Shown here one piece after another: positions 28,921 to 40,455 of a DNA stretch of 64,000 nucleotides. Under the pieces are notes generated by a model. That model had not been told where the DNA came from. It did not search any database and saw only the letters and a list, made by a program, of their open reading frames with translations. How positions within the stretch are numbered: position 1 is the stretch's first letter; each line of letters starts with the position of its first letter. The DNA is from Anolis sagrei. Taxonomy: Eukaryota; Chordata; Lepidosauria; Squamata; Anolidae. The DNA lies in assembly GCF_037176765.1 (NCBI RefSeq), contig NC_090034.1:71574455-71638454 (forward strand), written 5' to 3'. Made by a program: the position numbers and the translations under genes.

Positions 28921-29699
28921 GGAGTTGGTTTGGTAGGAATTGACCTTGAGTTTTGGAGTTGTAGTTCACCTACATCCAGAGAGCACTGCGTACTCAAACA
29001 ATGATAGATGTGGACCAAACTTGGCACGAATATTCAATATGGCCAAATGTGAACACTGGTGGAGTTAAAGGAAAATAGACTTGACATTTGGGAGTTGGAG
29101 CCCCCGGTGGCGCAGTGGGTTAAACCCCTGTGCCGGCAGGACTGAAGACCGACAGGTCACAGGTTCTAATCCGGGGAGAGGCGGATGAGCTCCCTCTATC
29201 AGCTCCAACTCCTCATGCGGGGACATGAGAGAAGCCTCCCACAAGGATGATAAAAACATCAAATCATCCAGGCGTCTCCTGGGCAACGTCCTTGCAGACG
29301 GCCAATTCTCTCACACCAGGAGTCACTCCTGACACGACAAAAAATAAAAATTGGGAGTTGTAGTTGCTGGGATTCATAATTCACCTATAATGGACTCAAA
29401 CCATGATGGATCTTGACAAAACTTGGCACGAATAGTCAATATGCTCAAATGTGATCACTGGTGGACTTTTGAGGAAAGTAGACCTTGACATTTTGGAGTT
29501 ATAGTTACCGGGATTTATAGTTCACCTACAATCAAAGAGCATTCTGAACCCCACTAATGATAGAATTAGGCCGAACTTCCCACACAGAACCCCCATGAAC
29601 AGAAAATACTGTGTTTTCCAATGGTCTTTGGCAACCCTTCTCACAACTCCTCGCAACCTCCCCCCCAGGGGTCCCGACCCGCAAGTTGAGAAACACTGG
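28921..29699 (+). mobile_element. SPIN-like hAT element, left-truncated
   Basis: Module copies followed by CCCAGGGGTCCCGACCCGCA and the right end AAGTTGAGAAACACTG at 29699; interrupted by a SINE. Confidence 0.7.
29098..29350 (+). mobile_element. tRNA-derived SINE with target duplication
   Basis: GAGCCCCCGGTGGCGCAGTG head to CTCCTGACACGAC plus A-rich tail; flanked by TTGGGAGTTG at 29088-29097 and 29351-29360. Inserted in the SPIN-like element. Confidence 0.92.
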
Positions 29700-30567
29700 T
29701 ATAGATTAACTTGGGAGTTTAAGTGTAAATGTGTGTGTTTTAAATAAAAATATGGTTTCATTCTCTTTTAACATACATATTAATTAGGTTTTTTAAAAAA
29801 TTGTACAGTGAGCCCTCTGTGTCCACAGATTCTGCCTCCATTTATTCGACTATCTAGTCCAGGGGTCCTCAAACTTTTTAAACAGAGGGCCAGGTCACAG
29901 TCCCTCAAACTGTTGGAGGGCTGGATTATAATTTGAAAAAAGCATAAATGAATTCCTATGCACACTGCACATATCTTATTTGTAGCTCAAAAAACACTTT
30001 AAAACAATACAATAAATAAAGTGAAGAACAATTTTAACAAATATAAACCTATTAGTATTTCAGTGGGAAGTGTAGGCCTGCTTTTGGCTGATGAGATAGG
30101 ATTGTTGTTATGTGCTTTCTTTCTTTTTTAAAAAAATTGTTTTTATTTCGAATAATGTGCTCCCAAGAGTGGAGCGTGATAGAAAAGAGGTGAGAACGTT
30201 GAGATTGTATTTTAAGATAAAACGTATTCACATACATTGAAAGTGGGGGAACATTGTGGAATAGGAAAAGTATCGAAAAATAGTCGAGGAAAGAAAAAAG
30301 GAGAGAAAGAGGGGAAAAAGAGGAAGAGGGGGGAAAAAACCACAACCCCCCCCCCCAAAAAACCCCCCAAAATAAAATAAAAACGGGAGGGGGGTAGGAA
30401 ATAACACGTAGATGACCAAAGATCTGGTCTCTAACAAGATAGTGTGCTTCCAGGCCCTCCAGGTCCAAGTTTTATTCTTCTTGTCCAAGGCTGGATGTCT
30501 TTCTGTCTTCGCTTTTATGGGAATTATCTATATATATAAATTTGTTAGGGGCATCCAACGAGGAAAC

Positions 30568-31076
30568 AAAACTCAAAAAACCCCCAACGAAACTTAACTA
30601 AAATCCCCATGCCCATAACACAACCCACAAGGTACAAACATATCTACTCAAAATGAAAAACAACACAACAACACACTCACAAAACGGCAAAACAACAAAA
30701 CTCAAAAATCCCCCAACGAAACTTAACCAAAATCCCCGTGCCCATAACACAACCCACAAGGTACAAACATATCTACTCAAAATGAAAAACAACACAACAA
30801 CACACTCACAAAACGGCAACACAACAAAACTCAAAAATCCCCCAACGAAACTTAACTAAAATCCCCGTGCCCATAACACAACCCACAAGGTACAAACATA
30901 TCTACTCAAAATGAAAAACAACACAACACACTCACAAAACGGCAAAGAACAAAACTCAAAAAAACCCCAACGAAACTTAACCAAAATTCCCATGCCCATA
31001 ACACAACCCACAAGGTACAAACATATCTACTCAAAATGAAAAACAACACAACACACTCACAAAACGGCAAAACAAC
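30568..31076. repeat. Tandem repeat, period 125-129 bp, four copies
   Basis: GGTACAAACATATCTACTCA recurs at about 30631, 30760, 30889 and 31014. Confidence 0.92.
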
Positions 31077-31519
31077 TGAGCATGCGCATTGGCACCCAGC
31101 CGCAAGTTCCATCGCGCGCGCACATGGCCTTCCGGCCAACGTTCCCTCTGCGGAAACCATACCCACTCCAAGCCCCGCCGCGCCGCTTCCCGCACACACA
31201 CACCCCCTGCCGCACACACACACACAACCCCACGTTCCATCACTCCCCCCGCCGCTGCACACACACACGCAACCCCACGCTCCATCACTCCCCCCACCGC
31301 CGCACACACACGCAACCCCACTCCCCCCGCCGCCGCACACAAACACGCAACCCCATGCTCCATCACTCCCCCCACCGCCGCACACACACGCAACCCCACT
31401 CCCCCCGCCGCCGCACACACACACGCAACCCCACGCTCCATCACTCCCCTGCCCCAATCTTACCTCCTTTTACTTCAGGCCACCTCCAAACCCCACCCCG
31501 CCCCTTCCCGCCTGTCAAA

Positions 31520-32160
31520 ATCTAGGAAAGACAGGAAGGAAGGAAAGAAGGAAGAAAGAGAAAGGGAGGTAAAGAAAAAGGGGGAAGGAAGGAAAGTTAG
31601 AGGAAGAAGAAAAGGAAAGAAAAGGAAAAATGGAAGGAAAGAAAAGCGAGACAGCAGAAGAGAAAGAAAAAGGGGGAAGGAAGGAAAGAGATAGAGAAAG
31701 AAGAGGAGAAGGAAAGATGGGAAGGAAGGAAGGAAGGAAGGAAGGAAGGAAGGAAGGAAGGAAGGAAGGATGGATGGATGGAGGGAGGGAGGGAGGGAGG
31801 GAAAGAAGGAGAGAAAGAGGGAAGATTGGCCACAGCAACACGTGGCGGGTAAAGGTTGTTATTTCTATTATTATTATTATTATGCTATTGTTCCTGTGAG
31901 ACCCTTTTAGGGGGAATGGGAGAGGTGTCAGGTCCCAGAGGCAATGCATTGCATTATTGTTATTGTTATGATGGTGGTGAAATAAAAGGAAATAAAAAGT
32001 GAAAGAAGGAAGCAAACAGGGAGGGAAGAAAGGCAAAGGAAGGAAGGGGGAGGGAATGAAGGAAAGAGAGAAGGATGAAACCAAGTAGTGAAAGAAGGAA
32101 AGAAAGAAAGAGGTAGAGAAGGAAGAAAGGAGAGAAAGGGGGAGGAAAAGGGGGAAGGAA
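31520..32160. repeat. GGAA-rich tract
   Basis: Dense GGAAGGAAGG with a pure stretch near 31720-31770, split by an ATT-rich piece near 31860-31985. Confidence 0.9.
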
Positions 32161-32524
32161 TAGGTACGAACCTCTCTTTCATAATAGTCCAGATATCTAC
32201 CTCAACTTTGATAAGTTTTACTATAGGCCACAGCAACGCGTGGCAGGGCACAGCTAGTATATATATAATTTTATTATTATTTATTATTATATTCTTATTC
32301 GCTCTGTTGTATTCTTAGAATATTTTTTCCTTATTCTCCTGTTCAAGGAAATTTAGAAATTTGTCCCAATTTGTATCTTTTGTTTTAGTTATATTTTGTG
32401 ACAACCTTTGGGTTAGTAAGTCCATATTCATGATCTCTAAGGTTTTGACTATCCACTGCTCTATCGTGGGTGTTTCTTTGTCTTTCCAGAATTGAGCTAA
32501 CTTTATTCTTGCTGCTGTTACTAT

Positions 32525-33069
32525 TAGGCCTGGGTAACAACGGAAAAATTTGTTTCTAAAATCGATTCGTTTTTTGGGGTTTTTTGCGTTTCGATATTTA
32601 AAAGAATTCCGAAATTTTTCTTTTAAAAAGTTCGATATTTACGAAATTTCGTAAATGTTAAAAAAATTACGAAACATTAATGAAACAAATACGAAACAAT
32701 AACGAATCGATTCGTTAATGGCGGGCGCGTCCGCGCAATATGCTAAAAAACCTCCAAATGGGACAGGGGGAACTTCTGAAGCTTCCCTCTCCCTCTGTTG
32801 TTGACTGTTGGTGTGATATTATAATTTTTTTTCACTAATTAAACAAAAAACAACTATAAAACTTGCCCCAGACATGCGGAAATAATAACGAAACGACCTC
32901 AAACCGATAACGAAATGAATACATAACGAATCCGAAGCATTTACGAAACGAATTTAAAAATTCGTTTCGTTTTTAAGTTGCTCCAGAATGGTTCGTTATC
33001 GCTTCGTTATAAAAAAATAACGAATTTTTAACGAATTACGAATTAACGAAACGAAACCGCCCAGCCCTA
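32525..33069. mobile_element. hAT-type MITE rich in ACGAA motifs
   Basis: 545 bp with ends TAGGCCTGGG and CCCAGCCCTA, flanked by the exact 8-bp duplication GTTACTAT (32517-32524 and 33070-33077). The interior repeats AACGAA/TTCGTT many times in both orientations. Confidence 0.88.
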
Positions 33070-33774
33070 GTTACTATATAAAAAAATAATTTACTTGTAT
33101 TGCTGTCCATGTCAAAATCTGTGATGCCCAGTAAGAAATACTCCGGCTTAAAGTCAAATTTGATTTGTAAGATTAATTTTGTTTTTTTATAGATCTTATG
33201 CCAGAAAGTTTTGACTTTTTTGCATTTCCACCACATGTGAATAAAGTCTCCTCTTTGTTTACCACATTTCCAACATTTTCCCTCTTTCCTTCCTTTGTTA
33301 AATTTTGCTATTTGTACTGGGGTTAGGTACCACCCGTGAAGGAGTTTTAGCCAGTTTTCTTTGAGCTCGGGGGAATATGTAAATTTCAACTTCCTTAGCC
33401 ATATTTCTTCCCACTCTGAGAAACTGATTGTGCGGCCTATATCTTTGGCCCATGAAACGACTTGAAAGCACACAACAACAACAATCCTATCTCATCAGCC
33501 AAAAGCAGGCCCACCCTTCCCAATGAAATACTAATGGGTTGAACCTGAGCGATGACCTTGGAGGGCCGTATCCGGCCCTCGGGCCTTAGTTTGAGGACCC
33601 CTGGTCTAGGGATTGAAAATATTTCAAAAAGCAAGACTTCATTTTGCCAACTGTGTAAGTGGCATCCTTTTATCGTGCCTTTATATGCCACGAAACTTGA
33701 GCATCCATGGGTTTTGATATCTAAGTGGTTCCTGGACCCAAACCCAGCAGATGCCAAGGGCTTACTATACTTTG

Positions 33775-34365
33775 GTTGTGAGCTACCCTGAATTTTGTGC
33801 CTTCAGTGGATCAGGGCTGGTAATTTTTTGGACTGTCAGGTCTTTGCACTTCAGTTCTTGAGGCAATGAATAAAAAACGGATACATGGGAACCTCTAGAC
33901 AACATTGGATCCTGGTATAGAAAAAGGAGGTTCCCTCATCCCATGGGCTGTAAGGTTCCATCAACTCACCAATTCTTTTCCACAGCCAGTCCTCCTTTTT
34001 GGCTTCTCCTTCCTACAGCTGTTGACTGCTCTCTCTGCTTGTTTGCTAAGCAGTCTAGGTGCTGTTGCCCAGCAGCCACGCTCCCCAGAAGCTCTACTGA
34101 AAGAATCCTGCGGCAATTGTTTACAAGGGAGGGAGGGAGGAAGCCATGGCAACATGGAGATGTCATAAAGGGGACAAAGAAAGATGCTACTCACCTTGAT
34201 CCCAGCAGGTTTACTTGTCCAACTCAGAGGTTGCAACTAAGAGTAGGGGAGCGGAGGGAGGTATCTCTCAGCAGGAGAGGCTGCCCATGTTTTAATCTTG
34301 GTTGCCTGCTCTTTTGTGAAAATTGCATTATAATTCACTCATAATTTCTAGGAAACCAAGAGAGT
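33775..34365. other. Intergenic sequence, nothing identified
   Basis: No gene, RNA or named element recognised. Confidence 0.5.
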
Positions 34366-34540
34366 GGGCGAGTCTACACTATAGAACTAATGCAGTTTGG
34401 GACTTTAACTGCCATGCTCAATACTATGGAATCAAGGGAGTTGTACTTTGGGGAGGCATCAGCACTCTTTGGCTGAGAAGGCTAAGATCCTGGTGAAATT
34501 GCAACTCCCTGGATTCCATAGCATTGAGCCATGGCACTTG

Positions 34541-35586
34541 AATTTTGGATATAGAAGCACAAAAAGATATAGCCACCCTCAGTAAGACTGCTAACCTAAA
34601 ATGGCTGAGTCAATACAAACGTACCTTTCAAACTGCTAACTATCTAAAAATGCAAATACCAAAACATCTCAAGGAGGTATTCACTCGAGCCAGATTTGAT
34701 CAGCTCGAGACAATGGTTAGATACAGGAGATTTAACAGCATCCCTTATAATGAACAAAGTTGTATCTGCGGGGCACCTGAAATTGAGGATATAGCACACA
34801 TATTATTTGATTGCAAATTGTATCAAAAGATGAGAGACTTCCACCTTGGTCCATATATCAAACGGACAATGTACTGGGAATCTCACATCAGAACAACATA
34901 TTTTACGTGTGGCCAAGACCCAAAAATAACATATAAAACAGCTCTGTATTTAAGCAAAACAATACGTCTGAGAACCACATATGTAGGGCTGATTGGGGTA
35001 AATTGTAGGGGTGATATTGAAATATGATGTATATACTCAGCTTGATAAGTTTATCAGTTTTATCATGTTTTATCATATTTATTTACTGTATTAAGTGTCG
35101 TATTTTAACTTACTAAGTGGGGTGTGATAAGGTCTTGACAGTCCTTGTTGTTCTGTTTCTTATTGTGATACGGCCTAAGGCAGGGGTCTTCAAACTTTTT
35201 AAACAGAGGGCCAGGTCACCGTCCCTATAACTGTTGGAGGGCCGGATAATAATTTGAAAAAAATGAATTAATTCCCATGCACACTGTACATATCTTATTT
35301 GTCGTGCAAAAAACACTCAAAAACAATATAATAATTAAAATGAAGAACAATTTTAACAAATATAAACTTATTAGTATTTCAATGGGAAGTGTGGGCCTGC
35401 TTTTGGCTGATGACATAGGATTGTTGTTGTTGTTGTTGTTGTTGCGTGCTTTCAAGTCATTTCAGAATTAGGTTGACCCAGAGCGAGAGCCGGATAAATG
35501 ACCTAGGAGGACCGTATCCGGCCCCCGGGCCGTAGTTTGAAGACCCCTGGCCTAAGGGGTAATCAATAAAAATTACTTACTTACTT
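34541..35586 (+). mobile_element. LINE C-terminal part, possibly R4-like, with 60-bp flanking repeats
   Basis: Open for about 160 codons from 34545: ANLKWLSQYKRTFQTANYLK, FTRARFDQLETMVRYRRFNS, and a C-x-C...H-x4-C motif in CICGAPEIEDIAHILFDCKL. The tail is (TTAC)n. Flanked by direct repeats 34481-34540 and 35587-35646, which match at 59 of 60 positions. Confidence 0.8.
35181..35549. mobile_element. hAT MITE, intact, perfect 8-bp duplication
   Basis: 369 bp, CAGGGGTCTTCAAACTTTTT to GTAGTTTGAAGACCCCTG, flanked by GCCTAAGG (35173-35180 and 35550-35557). Lies inside the 3' UTR of the LINE at 34541-35586. Confidence 0.93.
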
Positions 35587-35665
35587 GCTAAGATCCTGGT
35601 GAAATTGCAACTCCCTGGATTCCATAGCACTGAGCCATGGCACTTGGTGTCAAACTGCATTCCTG

Positions 35666-38175
35666 TTGTATGTCAGCCTGTGATTGTGTCCGATGTTTAT
35701 GTTGATGTTCATGATGGGAATGGGGATGATGTTTCTGCTGGTGGACCTTGCATTGGGGATGACGGTTTGCTTGGGCCTAAGTAACACTCAGAAGAGAGGC
35801 CTAAGCTGTCTCAGGAAGATTCACAAGGCCACATTCTTGAGAGAGGCCCATCACAGCTTTTCTCAGAACAACTTGTCTGAAAATGATTTTTCAGGTGCAG
35901 GAATTAATGAGAAAGTAGATAATGAAAGCTTGGACAGAAAGCAAAGTTTTAGTAAACAGAAGCAAAGTCTTCAGAGACTGAGACATCAGTTCAGCTATAG
36001 CAAAAGAGAGATAACAAACCTTTATCTGGTGTGAAGGTCAAAAAAATGCTTTCCTTTCAGTTTTGGGATATGAAAAAGCTTTATAATGATTCCCGGTCAG
36101 GTCAACATTGTTGTTTTATCACGGTCTTGCTTTCAAGTGCTCTGAGTTTCATGTACCAAGTTTTTGCCAAGCTTAAGATTTATCTATGAGATTTTCCTGC
36201 TGTCTTGTTTCATGGATTCAAGTGCCTTGTTTCATGGATTTCTACATATTCATGGATCTTGTTTTCCTTTGAAGCTCATGGACTATTTCATTTTGGATCT
36301 TTATTGTTTTGCTATTTTTTTACTGCTTTGCCTACATATATTCAATAAACGGCAAGCTGATGTGGTGTTTAAAGTCAGAGGTGTTCCTGCTGTGGTGTAC
36401 GACAATTACATTCTACAGTGTAATATAAGTGTAAATGCTTATATTGGGGGCCATTACTGATTTTAAAGGATGGAGGGATTGTGCTGCAGTATACTGAGGA
36501 CACCAGAAAAAAGTATTCAACATGTAGCGGACCTGTTACTGTTTTAATCCAGAAATGCAAGAAGTTTGAAGATCTGAAGATCAACATCTATTTCAGGAGT
36601 GGGGAGACTCACGATCATTTCAAACAGGACAATTATTTACTACATCAGCAGAAGATTCCTATAAAAAACTCAATCTAATAATTCTCAAATTGTGACAGAT
36701 AGTGGAGCTGTTCACCTGCTATGCTCTGGTCCATGGGAAGGACAGAGATTATGTACGGAGAGTGTCAGATCTGCTATGGGAAAGCAGGATTCTGTACACA
36801 TTGGGCTTCCTTCTCAAGGGAAGAAGAAGGAGTGCATTTTGGAGTCATGATACGTTTGCATGGAGTCAGGTTCTACTGTAGGGAAAACACAGATCTGGTC
36901 CTTAGCATTGTTCTTAGGAAAAGAGGATGCATTTTTGAAGTTTTGGAACTATACGTTGGCAGGCTGCATGGAAGCAGGGTCTGGCCTAACAGGTGTACTT
37001 CTCCAAGGAGGGAGAAAAGAATATTGTAATATTTGGGTGCATGGTGATGGATGCATGAATATGTGAAGGTGAATGCTGAGATAAAATTTAATTCCCTTTG
37101 TTTGTTTGCCAATGTAACTCTAAGTAGTTGTGAATCCAATGTAGTTACGCAGAATCTGTATGTCTGTGTGTCAAATGTCACTTTGTGTAAAAATCCTGTA
37201 AAAGTCACACTGAAAAGTGCAATAAAAAGAACCTTTGTTTACAAAGTATTCATGACAAAGCAAAAACTCATCCTTGCAGATTCCCACCCGAGACACAGAT
37301 CATTAGCAAATTCTGGACACATAGGCGTGAGTTCTGGAGCAAAGCTTATTTTATTGCAGTTATTAGTGAAAGTTACACTTCAAATCAAAGCAAAGCAACA
37401 CTAAGTAATTATTTTACTTTTTTTAAAAAAATGCACACACAACATAGAGTCCTTCCAGTAAAGACAAATGGACCAACAACAACAACAACAAAAAAATCCA
37501 AAACAAAACACAAAAGGAGTGGAATCTGTCACAGACAAACAACTTTGGGGACAGATTTGGCTCAGGAGTTCCATGACTGAATTTAGTACGGTGACAGGTT
37601 TGTGAGCAACAGAACGAGAACTAAAGAGTGTGACGTCAGAAATGGCCTGATATGACATGTCATAATATAATGTGCTGACTCCCCCCATCTGTTCAAAAAA
37701 CAAACAAACAAACAAACAAAAAAACAGAAGTTCTAACAACTCAGAAAATAACGATTTGCCCAGACTTTTATGTCTATTTCAGGGTGATTTCATGACCACG
37801 TTGGGTATCCAAACACGGCGACCAAAGATCAGAGGCACTGTGCATTCAGACTGAACATGACACATCTTCCTACTCTTTAAAACAGTGGTGGTCAACCTAT
37901 TTGGCTAGAGTACAAACTACCTTTCCCCGCCTCAGATGTGGATAGAGAGGCAGCCAGGAATGTAGATCTCATGCCCATCTCCAGCTCCTATCCAGATGTG
38001 CAACAAACCTCCATCAACTATGCCCCACCTGAAACACATGCTATAAACTATGTGCTAAAGCTGTTTGGCTCATAGCATATGCATTGTGATTGCTCTGTTG
38101 AATTTCAGTCCTATTGTAGTTAAGACTGTTTTGACATTTATAATAACCTTTTTTATTTCAGTATCCCCTCCCTCA
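35666..38175. other. Unassigned intergenic sequence, possible LTR-type relic near 35.7-36.4 kb
   Basis: No host gene recognised. A stretch ending near CAATAAACGGCAAGCTGATG (36345) has an AATAAA signal and could be an LTR-element remnant, but ends and coding are unclear. 36700-37240 has short open frames without known motifs. Confidence 0.3.
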
Positions 38176-38179
38176 AATA

Positions 38180-38551
38180 CAGTAGAGTCGCGCTTATCCG
38201 ACATAAACGCATAAAGGGTGAAGGCAAGGCAATGCATCGGGGCTAGAGCGGCCCAGGAGCAAGTGCCCAGATGCGGAAGACGAGTGTGGAAATCACAGAG
38301 GGAGGACGCTTCCACTTCTGAGCCTGCCACTTTCCCCCCTTTCCTCTCCCCTTCTCCTCCTCCTCGTCTTCCCCTTTTCACTTATTGGGAATGGAAAATG
38401 AGTTGGGAAGCACTCCTTTAATTGAAGGGGAAATGCTGGAGGAAAAGGGAGGCGTCAGATAAGAGCGTTGGATAAGGTGGGATGTCGGATAAGCGAAGGT
38501 CGGATAAGCGAAGGTCGGATAAGCGAAGGTCAGATAAGCGAGACTCTACTG
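38180..38551. mobile_element. pogo/Tigger-like MITE with a small internal repeat
   Basis: TA|CAGTAGAGTCGCGCTTATCC and GATAAGCGAGACTCTACTG|TA. Near the right end the 15-bp unit GGTCGGATAAGCGAA is repeated three to four times. Confidence 0.8.
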
Positions 38552-38554
38552 TAA

Positions 38555-40455
38555 AAAAGAAAATAAACATGTTTAAAAAGCCAAAGCTACAAGAGCACAA
38601 ATGACATTCCAACATTTTTGGCAGTCTGGCTATTGGAAATTCTTTCAGAGTGTCTGCTTCTGTGGCATTAATCGGAGACTTATCACAAACACAATGACAC
38701 ACCTCCACCTGTGCTCATGACTTGGGTAGGAGAGGAGGCAGATGCCACTATGTCAATGGTTAGTCTTTAGAGGCTGACAAGGCCTAGCCTTAATTCAACC
38801 AAAAGTGTTAAGAGCCAAACACCAACCTTGAATGATTCTGATGGATATGTGACGACACTGAAAATACAGACGATGACGACAAACTGGAAGAAAACATGAA
38901 GAAAGCTAAAAGGTTTTGGCAAGGACAGTTTACTTGGCAGGGCAAGGAATGGAGGAAGAGGGGACACATGATTCCTGGGTCATCGGATTACATTTTTAAA
39001 AACATACTGAAATACAGTTTTGCTATATATATATATTTATATATATTTATATCATTTATATATATAAGCCTACCAACCCGCCCACCCTCTCCCCAATTTG
39101 TTGCAACTCACATTTGCAATACAAATAGGCACACACGGTCAAGGTGGTTCGAAAAGTAAAAATTGTAAAGGCTTTTTCATCAATGCACTTGCCATCCATC
39201 TGCCCACCTGCAGGAAGGAAAACCATGAAGACAATCCCAGATGCATCCCACTGGCTCAACATGAGCGCACTTTTAATTTTATTTTAGGAGAGCGGGGAAG
39301 GCAAAGGACACCCAGAGGTATAAACACATTCTATGCAAAGTTGGCAGTGCCCTAACAAAACAAAATAATGCTTTCGGGACTTTCATACCTATTGGTGTTC
39401 ACTTAAGGGCAACACCATGCTTGAAGGTGAAGATAAAGATGTTCCTGGCATACAGCAGGATTGTGAAGAAATATGTCCTAGCAATGGCCCACAGAATAGT
39501 GCTGGTGTCACCAAAGCAAAGGCAACGAGATATCTTTCATGTATTTTGCTATATATTACTTATAGCAGACCAACCACTTGGTGCAGAGCTAAACACCAGA
39601 GGAACCCACCATTAATGGAATGTCTTTAGAATGGTGATTTGGTTTGTCCCTTCAACTACACCTACCCTGCTCACAGAACAAATATTAATACTATACTCTT
39701 AATACGGCTTCTGCCTATTAAGGAAACTCTTTAAGGGAAGTTTCTTTCAAACAGTGACATTTCCCGCATGGATATGGCTTCCATTTGGGAAAACCTTGCA
39801 TATACCTCCTTGTCCACTTTCACACAGGACAAATACACCCAGGCCCATTTCGTCTTGTATACATTTATCTCGAAAGAGAAGTCTTCCAATTGCATGTGAA
39901 TCCACACCTACCTGTATTTTAGTCAATTGCACTAAACATGTGATTATCCTACACAGAACCTACCCATACAGTTAACAGTCGTGCAAAAGAGTCCTGTATG
40001 ACCAGCTAAATACACATAATTTAAAGTAGCCTTCCTCTACTTTTCGCAAGAGCCATTTATGCCAAAGCCATTGGTGCCCATGCCAACACAGAGCGGTCCA
40101 GTGCTAATAAACATGGAGATAAAAATGCGGAAGAGACGCTACATCTCTCCAACTGATGGATCAACAAGCCTGAAACATACGTCACTTACTAAGCTATATG
40201 GCTGTGCTTATCAAACTAAATATGTACTTGGAGCCTCTTTCTTCAATGTACAAGTACTCAAAATGGTTACCTTATATACTCATGTATAAGTCTTCAAAAT
40301 TTTAACATTCAATGGCTAGCTCATAGACAAATCGCAGAATGTTGTAAGATGGATAAACACTTATTTAAATTTGCAATAGTTGAACCAGAATTCAAAACTT
40401 ATTATATTCAAAGGATGACCATTTGACTGCCAAAATGTGTAAAGGTAAATGTTTT
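38555..40455. other. Intergenic or distal AGO3 3' UTR, nothing identified
   Basis: Low repeat content apart from an AT microsatellite at about 39025-39065; no coding signal. Confidence 0.4.

Larger units (their letters stand above)
30527..32257 (+). mobile_element. Large non-autonomous Helitron carrying three tandem arrays
   Basis: A|TC at 30526-30528, hairpin GCCAC-AGCAACGC-GTGGC at 32228-32245, CTAG|T at 32254-32258. Interior: a 125-129-bp repeat (four copies, 30568-31076), a CACACACGCAACCCCA-type repeat (31190-31450) and a GGAA tract (31520-32160). No Rep/helicase seen. Confidence 0.82.
30124..33455 (-). mobile_element. L1 LINE 3' part, interrupted twice
   Basis: Minus-strand frame near 33100-33430 reads WEEIWLRKLKFTYSPELKEN, WLKLLHGWYLTPVQIAKFNK and CWKCGKQRGDFIHMWWKCKK, the zinc-knuckle C-terminus of L1 ORF2; then an L1-type 3' UTR. 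Split by a Helitron and a hAT MITE. Confidence 0.8.
29870..33603. mobile_element. hAT MITE split by an L1, with an inverted internal segment
   Basis: Left TIR CAGGGGTCCTCAAACTTTTT, right TIR TTAGTTTGAGGACCCCTG; flanks ATCTAGTC/GTCTAGGG. Compared with the intact copy at 35181-35549, the segment around GGCCTGCTTTTGGCTGATGA appears on both sides of the L1 in opposite orientation (30085-30120 and 33456-33535). Confidence 0.7.
29806..33767. mobile_element. pogo/Tigger-like MITE, outer shell of a 4-kb nest
   Basis: TA|CAGTGAGCCCTCTGTGTCC at the left and GATGCCAAGGGCTTACTA|TA at the right. Interior continues across the nested hAT element (ATTCGACTATCTAG to TAGGGATTGAAAATAT). Confidence 0.65.
34365..35665. 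mobile_element. TIR MITE (GCCATGGCTCAATGCTATGG family) split by a LINE
   Basis: TAATGCAGTTTGGGACTTTA at the left and GGCACTTGGTGTCAAACTGC at the right are complements of each other's family ends; same family as 52801-53926. Confidence 0.65.

Noticed and set aside
30906-31694. Cys/Gly-rich and Pro/His/Thr-rich frames up to 201 codons
   Set aside because: Translations of CA-rich and GGAA repeats in a Helitron.
34545-35027. A 160-codon frame as a lizard-specific gene
   Set aside because: C-terminal LINE domain with LINE 3' tail and flanking target duplication.
35599-36034. Open frames with Asp/Val-rich and Ser/Gln-rich sequence as a host exon
   Set aside because: No conserved motif or splice-site pattern; may be remains of an LTR-type fossil, not assignable.
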